The position numbers and the translations under genes were made by a program. Positions 57,792 to 64,000 of a stretch of 64,000 nucleotides of DNA are shown piece after piece (position 1 is the stretch's first letter; the number at the start of each line of letters is the position of its first letter). Source of the DNA: Halomonas urumqiensis (GTDB lineage: Bacteria; Pseudomonadota; Gammaproteobacteria; Pseudomonadales; Halomonadaceae); assembly GCF_003028575.1 (NCBI RefSeq), contig NZ_PYUD01000008.1, positions 1 to 64,000 of the forward strand, given 5' to 3'. The notes under the pieces were generated by a model that saw nothing but the letters and a program-made list of their open reading frames with translations, did no database searches and was not told the DNA's origin.

Positions 57792-59201
57792 TCAGATAAT
57801 CTTTCGCAGTAGCTTGCCGGCTATCCGCTTGTAGGGACGCATCGGCGGATTGAAAATGAAGCTGGTGTTCAGCTTGGGCTGATACAACACGGACTTCAGA
57901 TGGCTGAAGGTGTCGAAGCCCGTCTTGCCGTGATAGGCCCCCATGCCGGACTCTCCCACACCGCCGAAGGGCATGGTATCCACCGCGACGTGCATCATGG
58001 TCTCATTCACGCAGGCCCCGCCGGACAGGCTCTGGGTCACCCACGCGTCGCGTTCGGCCTTGTTGTCGGTGAAAATATACAGCGCCAAAGGCGATGGCCG
58101 CGTGGCAACGAAGCGCATGGCCTCTTCCTGCGAGTCATAGGGAATGATCGGCAGGATCGGGCCGAAAATCTCTTCATGCATGGCCCGGATGTCCAGCGGT
58201 GGGTCGATCAGCAGCGCCGGTGCCTCCTTGCGGGTCGTCGCCCGCCGGGTGTCGCCCACGCGTATCACGTTGACGCCCCGGGCCTCGGCTTCCTCGATCA
58301 TGCTCTGAAGGCGATGCTGATGACGCTCCGAGATGATCGCGGTGTAATCATCGGATTCGGCCACATCCGGGAAGAACTCATTGATCACCGCAACGAGCTG
58401 AATGGCGAAGCTGTCCATCTGGGCGCGCGGCACGAGAGCGTAATCGGGGGCCACGCAGACCTGCCCGGCATTGACGGTCTTGCCGAAGGCGATACGCTTG
58501 GCCGCATAGGCCAGATCGGCGTGTTGGCCGATGATGGCCGGCGATTTGCCACCGAGCTCGAGTGTCACCGGGGTCAGGTTACGCGCCGCCGTCTCGGCGA
58601 CCTTGCGCCCCACCTGGGTCGAGCCCGTGAACAACAGATGACCAAACGGTAGCTCGGAGAACGCCGCCGCCACGTCAGGGCCGCCGAGCACCACATCGAC
58701 TTCGTTTGGGTCGAACAGCTCATTGATCATCTGCTTCAGCACATCGGAGGTGTGCGGCGTCAGTTCGGAAGGCTTCAACATCACACGGTTGCCTGCGGCG
58801 ATCGCCGCGGCCATCGGGCCCGTCGCCAGGTAGACGGGGAAGTTCCACGGCGAAATAACGCCCACCACGCCTTTGGGTTGAGGAATGACACGCCCCCGAC
58901 CCGGCAGCAGATGCTTGGGCGTGGCGTATCGGCGCGGGCGCATCCAGTGGCGAAGATGGCGTCTGTTCATGCGAACATCGCCAATCGGCACGGTCACATC
59001 GAATGCGGCCGCCTCGCTGCTGCTGCGATGGCTGAAATCCGCTTGCATGGCTTCCATGAGCGGGTCGGAGAACCGATGCAGCGCCAGCTCCAGTCGCTTC
59101 AGACGATCACTTCGCGTCGCATGATCCGGGTTCGGTTCGGACAGATGCGCCTGTTGCATCGCACGAAACCGCTCCTGCATACAGTGGATGGTGTCTTGCA
59201 T
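57792..59201 (-). CDS. Aldehyde dehydrogenase, coniferyl-aldehyde type
   Basis: NAD(P)-dependent aldehyde to acid oxidation; about 469 residues. Motifs: VISPWNFPVYLATGP, FTGSTQVGRKVAE, catalytic Glu in LELGGKSPAIIG and Cys in NAGQVCVAPDYALV, as in the CalB/coniferyl aldehyde dehydrogenase family, which also acts on medium and long-chain aldehydes. ATG 59201 has GGAG upstream; a GTG at 59219 overlaps the esterase stop and is an alternative start. Confidence 0.9.
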   Translation of the reverse strand: MQDTIHCMQERFRAMQQAHLSEPNPDHATRSDRLKRLELALHRFSDPLMEAMQADFSHRSSSEAAAFDVTVPIGDVRMNRRHLRHWMRPRRYATPKHLLPGRGRVIPQPKGVVGVISPWNFPVYLATGPMAAAIAAGNRVMLKPSELTPHTSDVLKQMINELFDPNEVDVVLGGPDVAAAFSELPFGHLLFTGSTQVGRKVAETAARNLTPVTLELGGKSPAIIGQHADLAYAAKRIAFGKTVNAGQVCVAPDYALVPRAQMDSFAIQLVAVINEFFPDVAESDDYTAIISERHQHRLQSMIEEAEARGVNVIRVGDTRRATTRKEAPALLIDPPLDIRAMHEEIFGPILPIIPYDSQEEAMRFVATRPSPLALYIFTDNKAERDAWVTQSLSGGACVNETMMHVAVDTMPFGGVGESGMGAYHGKTGFDTFSHLKSVLYQPKLNTSFIFNPPMRPYKRIAGKLLRKII

Positions 59202-59215
59202 GGGGTTGGCTCCGG

Positions 59216-60142
59216 TCACGCATGACGCGCATTGAAATGGGATCTCACGAAGGCGGCGATACGGTCGATTGCCGCGTCGGCCTCGGGTGTCCGGCCCAGC
59301 AGTGTGGGCCAGATGTGCGGCACGTCGGGCTGCTCGAACAGTTCCGCGGCTGCCCCCGCTTCACGCAGACGAGCGACCATGCGGTGGCTGTCGTCACGCA
59401 GCACTTCTCCCGCCGCCACCAGAATGAAGCTGGGCGGCGCGCCTTCGAATTCCCCCCTCAGCGGTGACACACGCGGGTCCGTCGGATCGGTACCGGCCAG
59501 GTACATCTTTCCGGCCCGCTTGATCCAGGACATCGGTAACATCAACTCGGACTTGCGATTGGTGGTGAAGGACTCACCACTGAGCTCCATATCCACGAAG
59601 GGGCTGATGGCGACCACGCAGCGCGGCTTCGGAAGCCCCTCGGCCAGGATGTGCAGGAGCGATGAATAGACCAGCCCTGCGCCCGCACTGTCCCCGGCCA
59701 ACACGATCTGGCCGCCGTCATAGCCTTTGGCCAATAGGGCGCGATAGGCGGTCAACGCATCGTCGAGCGCGGCCGGGAACGGGTGCTCGGGCGCCAGGCG
59801 ATACTCTGGCAGCAGCGCGCGCAGACCGCACACGCCCGCCAACCGCGCCGCCAGGTGCTTGTGGGTCGCAGCACCGCCGACGGTAAAGGCGCCGCCATGC
59901 AAATAGAGGATCACCCCATCGAACCGCGGCGTTCCCTGATCGCACCACAAGGCCGGTACCGAGGCCTCTTCCGCCCACAGATTCGTCGGCGTGAAGCGCA
60001 TGTCGGAATAGGTCTTGTAGGCGAAACGCGCGTAGAGTCCCGACGCCCGACGGAGCAGTGGTTGACTGCGCACGCATGCGACCAAGGGCTTTTCCAGATA
60101 CCGCGTCCTGGCATTCATCACTCGCTGAGCAAGGGATACCAT
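59216..60142 (-). CDS. Alpha/beta-hydrolase esterase (HSL/bacterial type IV)
   Basis: 308 residues. HSL-family oxyanion motif YLHGGAFTVGG near 83, nucleophile elbow GDSAGAG near 153, and the Asp and His of the triad in GEVLRDDS and VPHIWP. Would hydrolyse an ester into alcohol and acid. AAGGAGG lies before ATG 60142. Between the acyl-CoA synthetase and the aldehyde dehydrogenase. Confidence 0.9.
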   Translation of the reverse strand: MVSLAQRVMNARTRYLEKPLVACVRSQPLLRRASGLYARFAYKTYSDMRFTPTNLWAEEASVPALWCDQGTPRFDGVILYLHGGAFTVGGAATHKHLAARLAGVCGLRALLPEYRLAPEHPFPAALDDALTAYRALLAKGYDGGQIVLAGDSAGAGLVYSSLLHILAEGLPKPRCVVAISPFVDMELSGESFTTNRKSELMLPMSWIKRAGKMYLAGTDPTDPRVSPLRGEFEGAPPSFILVAAGEVLRDDSHRMVARLREAGAAAELFEQPDVPHIWPTLLGRTPEADAAIDRIAAFVRSHFNARHA

Positions 60143-60162
60143 GCTGCCTCCTTTCGGCGAAC

Positions 60163-61719
60163 TCATTTCGGTTCGGCTTCAAGCATTTTCAGATACCGCG
60201 CACGCAGTTCATGCTTGAGCACCTTGTTCATTGGTGACAACGGCAATTCCTCGACGACAGAGATCGAGCGCGGACACTTGTATCCGGCAATCCTCTCCTT
60301 CGCGTGCGCCTGGATGTCTTCCAGCGATAGCGCCTTGCCGACTGCCGGCACGATGACGGCGTGCACCGCCTCGCCCCATTTATCGTCCGGCACGCCGATA
60401 ACCGCGACCTGGGCGACATCCGGATGGGTGGACACCACGCTTTCCACCTCGACGGAGTAGACGTTTTCACCACCGGTAATGATCATGTCCTTGATGCGGT
60501 CTTTGAGGTAAAGCACGCCCATCTCATCCACGTAGCCCAAATCCCCTGAGCGCAACCCGCCATTGCGGATCGCCTGCGCCGTGGCTTGCGGATTGTTTTG
60601 ATAGCGTGACATCACGCCGGGGCTATAGATGACGATTTCGCCGATCTCGCCCCGGGGCACCTCGCGTCCAGCCTCATCCTCTATCTGGATACGTACCGAC
60701 GGCGCGCCGGGCTGGCCCGCGGCGTCGGTTCGGGCCAGGTCACCGACATGAAACTGAGGGTCGAGGAAGGCGCAGATCCCCGCCTCTGTCATCCCATAGC
60801 CCTGGGTCAGCCCGACCCAGGGGAGCTTCGTCTGCAGTTGCGCCATCACGCCCTTGGCCATCGGCGAGGCGCCGTAGAGAATACGCTTTACCCCGGCGAA
60901 ATCCTCCGGGTCGAAAGCCTCGTCCGCCATCAGCATCTGTATCATGGTGGGAGCGAAGCCCAGCTCTTCCACCCCGAACCGTTTGACCGCCTCGATGATC
61001 AGGTCGGGTTGGAACCTCGGAACGAGCACGTAGGTCGACCGCTGCGGCAGACGTGCAAACGCTGGAATGACGCCAGCGATGTGGAAAAACGGAAACGCGC
61101 ACAGACAGGACTTTCCGGCGGTTGGGAACGCGGCCTGCACGCTGATCTCGACTGCGGCCATCAGCGTGGCATGGGTGTGAATCACGCCCTTGGACTTGCC
61201 GGTCGTGCCACCGGTATAGAGGATCAGCACGTCCTTGTCCGGGTCGCGGTCCAGCGCCAGCGCCAGCGGCTCGCCACTGACTTCTGCCAGCGGCCTGACC
61301 CCCTCGGGTGCCTCGCCAGGCCCCATGAGGATCACCTCCTCGACGACGTCGGTCTTGGCGCGTATGGCCTCGGCCAAGGCCAGGAACGGTGCCTCGACCG
61401 CCAACACTTCGCAGCCTGCATCCTCGATCGCGTAGACCAGCTCGTCCGGCGACCAGCGCAGGTTCAGCGGTACGGCAACCAACCCGGCCAGACCGCTGGC
61501 ACACAGGGTCTGAAAGGTCTCGATCGAATTGAGTCCCAGAATCGCGACGCCCGCGCCCTGGCGTACCTCCAGCGACCGCAAGCCGGCTGCCGTGCGACGC
61601 GTGGCCCGCGAGAACTCGGGGGCGGACACGCTTCGTCCACTGAGATCGAGAAAGGCCGGGCGACCGGAGTCGGCGCGTTCGGCGAAATCAAAAAGCTGGT
61701 CAAGCGTGCTTGGCTTCAT
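60163..61719 (-). CDS. AMP-dependent acyl-CoA synthetase
   Basis: 518-residue ANL superfamily ligase. ATP-binding loop [13 protein letters not shown] near 170, YGMTEAG near 315, [21 protein letters not shown] near 400, and the C-terminal catalytic lysine region with [12 protein letters not shown]. Converts a carboxylic acid to its CoA thioester with ATP. Chain specificity not readable. Overlaps the GMC gene stop by four bases (ATGA). Confidence 0.92.
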   Translation of the reverse strand: MKPSTLDQLFDFAERADSGRPAFLDLSGRSVSAPEFSRATRRTAAGLRSLEVRQGAGVAILGLNSIETFQTLCASGLAGLVAVPLNLRWSPDELVYAIEDAGCEVLAVEAPFLALAEAIRAKTDVVEEVILMGPGEAPEGVRPLAEVSGEPLALALDRDPDKDVLILYTGGTTGKSKGVIHTHATLMAAVEISVQAAFPTAGKSCLCAFPFFHIAGVIPAFARLPQRSTYVLVPRFQPDLIIEAVKRFGVEELGFAPTMIQMLMADEAFDPEDFAGVKRILYGASPMAKGVMAQLQTKLPWVGLTQGYGMTEAGICAFLDPQFHVGDLARTDAAGQPGAPSVRIQIEDEAGREVPRGEIGEIVIYSPGVMSRYQNNPQATAQAIRNGGLRSGDLGYVDEMGVLYLKDRIKDMIITGGENVYSVEVESVVSTHPDVAQVAVIGVPDDKWGEAVHAVIVPAVGKALSLEDIQAHAKERIAGYKCPRSISVVEELPLSPMNKVLKHELRARYLKMLEAEPK

Positions 61720-63395
61720 GGTGTATTCCCCATGTTGGACGCCTCGGCCCTCCCCCGGCCGCTGGCTGTGCTCGTTGGTAAAATCCCCGCATCCTCGAAG
61801 ATCATGTCAGCGGCTTTCTCGGCAATCATGATGGTGGCCGCATTGGTGTTGCTGCTGATCAGTCTGGGCATGATCGACGCATCGACCACGCGCAACCCCT
61901 GCACCCCATTCACGCGCAAGCGGGGGTCCACAACGGCGTCCGCATCGCGACCCATTCGGCAAGTGCCGACCGGGTGATAGACCGTATCGGCCTTGTTTCG
62001 GATGACGTCCAGCAGCTCGGCATCGCTTCTGACGTGGCCGGTGGTGAAGTTCCTGGTGATCCGGTTCGAGATTGGAGGCGTCTCCATGATCGCCATCACC
62101 TTTTTCACGCTTTTCAGCAGCTGTGCGGCATCGCGTTCATCGAAAAGGAATCGTGGGTCGATCAGTGGGGCGGCCAATGGGTCGGCGGACGCCAGCCGTA
62201 GCGTGCCGCGGCTGCGGGGACGCAACATGCAAACATGGCAGGAAATGCCATAGCCCGGTCTGATCTGGCGACCATGGTCCTCGATCCGCGCGATGGCGAA
62301 GTGCAACTGCGTATCGGGCCAAGCGTCCCCATCCTCACCGACGGAGAAAAACGCCCCGCCTTCGGCAAAGTTGGTGGTGAGCATGCCCAGTCCATCCCGC
62401 CTCCATTGCGACATGGCCTTGACCAGCCGCAGGCCACCCGCAATGCCGACGCCGAACACATCGGTGGTATTGACCCGGTAGGAAAGCACCATGTCGATAT
62501 GGTCCTGCAGATTTTGCCCCACTCCTGGCGCATGATGTGCCACCTCGATTCCATGCTCGGCCAGGTGCTCGAATGGGCCGATCCCGGAGAGCATCAGAAG
62601 TTGCGGTGACTGCAAAGCGCCGGCGGAAATGATCACTTCCTTGCGCGCGAGTACCGTCCCTTCCACCCTTCCGCGCTGGTAGAGCACGCCTGTCGCGCGC
62701 TTGCCCTCGACCAGGACTTTTCGGGCGTGGACGCCGGTGATGACCGTCAGGTTCGGCCGGTCCATGACCGGATGCAGATAGGCCGCCGCGGCTGAGCAAC
62801 GCTGGCCGCGCTTGGAATTGTGGAACTGAGTGACCTGGTAGACGCCGATCCCATCTTGGCATGCGCCATTGAAGTCATCGGTACGGCGCAGCTTGTTGGC
62901 CTCTCCGGCACGGATCCAGTCTTCGGTGATCTGGCGCGGTGAGACGGGATCGGTCACATGCAGCGGTCCGTCGCCGCCATGGTAGGCATCCGCCCCGCGT
63001 ACATTGTTTTCCGAACGCCGAAAATAGGGCAGCACCTCATCATAGGACCAGCCATCACAGCCCATTTCAGCCCAGCCATCATAGTCACGACGATTGCCGC
63101 GGGTGTAGACCATCGCGTTAATCGCCGACGACCCACCCAACCCCTTACCACTCGGTTGATAGCCTCGACGCCCGTTCAGTCCAGGCTGGGGGACGGTTTC
63201 GAATGCCCGATTGTTGGCGCTGAACGGGTTGCTCGCCAGCTGTGCAACGACCCCGGTAGGCACCCTGACCAAGAGACCCTTGCCATCGCCCCCGGCTTCC
63301 AGAAGGCAGACGCTGACGTTGGGGTTCTGCGAGAGGCGCGCGGCCAGGGTGCTCCCTGCCGAGCCTCCGCCAACGATGACGTAGTCAAACTGCAT
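61716..63395 (-). CDS. GMC-family FAD alcohol oxidoreductase (choline-dehydrogenase-like)
   Basis: 559 residues from ATG 63395 (GAGG upstream). FAD motif [16 protein letters not shown] at the N terminus, [16 protein letters not shown], and the C-terminal catalytic His in [11 protein letters not shown] with [17 protein letters not shown]. Resembles alcohol dehydrogenases of the AlkJ type rather than true choline dehydrogenase (BetA). Would oxidise a primary alcohol to an aldehyde. Overlaps the monooxygenase gene by 11 bases. Confidence 0.9.
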   Translation of the reverse strand: MQFDYVIVGGGSAGSTLAARLSQNPNVSVCLLEAGGDGKGLLVRVPTGVVAQLASNPFSANNRAFETVPQPGLNGRRGYQPSGKGLGGSSAINAMVYTRGNRRDYDGWAEMGCDGWSYDEVLPYFRRSENNVRGADAYHGGDGPLHVTDPVSPRQITEDWIRAGEANKLRRTDDFNGACQDGIGVYQVTQFHNSKRGQRCSAAAAYLHPVMDRPNLTVITGVHARKVLVEGKRATGVLYQRGRVEGTVLARKEVIISAGALQSPQLLMLSGIGPFEHLAEHGIEVAHHAPGVGQNLQDHIDMVLSYRVNTTDVFGVGIAGGLRLVKAMSQWRRDGLGMLTTNFAEGGAFFSVGEDGDAWPDTQLHFAIARIEDHGRQIRPGYGISCHVCMLRPRSRGTLRLASADPLAAPLIDPRFLFDERDAAQLLKSVKKVMAIMETPPISNRITRNFTTGHVRSDAELLDVIRNKADTVYHPVGTCRMGRDADAVVDPRLRVNGVQGLRVVDASIMPRLISSNTNAATIMIAEKAADMIFEDAGILPTSTASGRGRAEASNMGNTP

Positions 63396-64000
63396 GGGCC
63401 ACCTCAGAGGCTTCAAGCCGGCGCATCGTCAGTTCATGGGTGTTCACGGATGCCATGGATTTGACGAAATCATGCCATGGATAGGGAAACACGGCGGGAA
63501 CGCCATCGGCATCCAGGTACCAGCTATCGCAACCGGCCACCCAGACAGAGCCTTCCAGACCGTCCTTGATGTAGTGGGTGAATGACTGGACAGCCTCAGG
63601 CGTCGGCTCGATCTCATCGGCGCGCTTGTCGCGCCAGAGATCGATCAGCTTCAGCACATACTCGACCTGCTCCTCGGCGATACCGATGACGGAGTTATTG
63701 CCGATCGGTGACCCCGGGCCCAGCATCAGGAAGTAATTGGGGAAATGCTCCATCAGGATGGCTCGGCTGGTGCGAAAACGCCCTGCACCCCAGCTGTCCT
63801 CGATGGTATGCCCGTTGCGACCGACCACCTCCATCGGGCGCATGAAGTTGAAATTATGAAACCCGGTGGAGAACACCAGCACGTCAAGCTCATGCAGCTT
63901 GCCATCAGTGGTGCGAACACCTTTGGGTTCGATCCGCGAAATGCCTTCCGTCAGCAGGTGGGCGTTGGGCTTCTGGATCGCTGAATAGAAGGTGGTATTC
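63385..64000 (-). CDS. Flavin monooxygenase, Baeyer-Villiger type (partial)
   Basis: C-terminal 204 residues of a flavoprotein whose start lies beyond base 64000. Visible are [14 protein letters not shown], the block [21 protein letters not shown], and [16 protein letters not shown], which match class B monooxygenases of the cyclohexanone and 4-hydroxyacetophenone type. These turn a ketone into an ester with NADPH and oxygen. The N-terminal FAD and NADPH motifs that would prove this are outside the window. First gene of the visible operon. Confidence 0.82.
   Translation of the reverse strand, partial: NTTFYSAIQKPNAHLLTEGISRIEPKGVRTTDGKLHELDVLVFSTGFHNFNFMRPMEVVGRNGHTIEDSWGAGRFRTSRAILMEHFPNYFLMLGPGSPIGNNSVIGIAEEQVEYVLKLIDLWRDKRADEIEPTPEAVQSFTHYIKDGLEGSVWVAGCDSWYLDADGVPAVFPYPWHDFVKSMASVNTHELTMRRLEASEVAHAV

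Overview
The window is a stretch of a high-GC gammaproteobacterial chromosome. Gene content and order point to the Halomonadaceae (Halomonas and relatives). The rplU-rpmA-obgE-proB-rpsT-murJ-ribF-ileS-lspA-fkpB-ispH-pilE/minor-pilin-thiO order and the bamD/rluD-pgeF-clpB block match what I remember of Pseudomonas and Halomonas chromosomes. Coding density is high and most of the window is core genome. No plasmid, phage or CRISPR signature is visible.

Layout. 1-348: leftward promoter-like signals, no gene. 349-6362: pssA, ilvC, divergent ilvY, ilvH and ilvI (branched-chain amino acids and phosphatidylserine). 6363-11793: clpB with a heat-shock-type promoter, pgeF, rluD, and divergent bamD. 11813-12456: a BrnT/BrnA toxin-antitoxin module between two nearly identical terminators. 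12482-15762: nadE, a small zinc-ribbon membrane protein, a REP-like palindrome, thiO. 15861-19639: type IV minor pilin genes without pilY1. 19842-31336: the essential-gene block ispH to rplU. 31621-39618: ispB, tRNA-Pro(CGG), a phospholipase-D-like lipoprotein, a membrane-thioredoxin fusion, rapA, a yfcH-like epimerase.

39645-49063 is the most interesting part. Ten same-strand genes, many with 4-nt stop/start overlaps, encode a FAD oxidoreductase, a CbiX-like protein, a MerR/LitR-type regulator, DNA photolyase, a SnoaL-like protein, a short-chain dehydrogenase, an amine-oxidase-like flavoprotein, DUF1365, a cyclopropane-fatty-acid-synthase-like methyltransferase and DUF2878. A set of 11-bp-spaced direct repeats of the CarH/LitR operator kind lies just upstream of the first gene. 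The regulator lacks the cobalamin-binding signatures of CarH. I read this as a light or photo-oxidative-stress operon that repairs DNA and modifies membrane lipids.

49010-54616: a PAS-GGDEF-EAL protein with a degenerate GGDEF motif, fabA-fabB, a PlsC-like acyltransferase and an RmlD-like protein. 54617-55308 is gene-poor and may hold an IS21-like remnant. 55309-64000: a FadL-like porin, a TetR regulator and a leftward catabolic operon (Baeyer-Villiger-type monooxygenase cut by the window edge, GMC oxidoreductase, acyl-CoA synthetase, esterase, aldehyde dehydrogenase, DUF4334). Together these could take a ketone or alcohol through an ester to an acyl-CoA.
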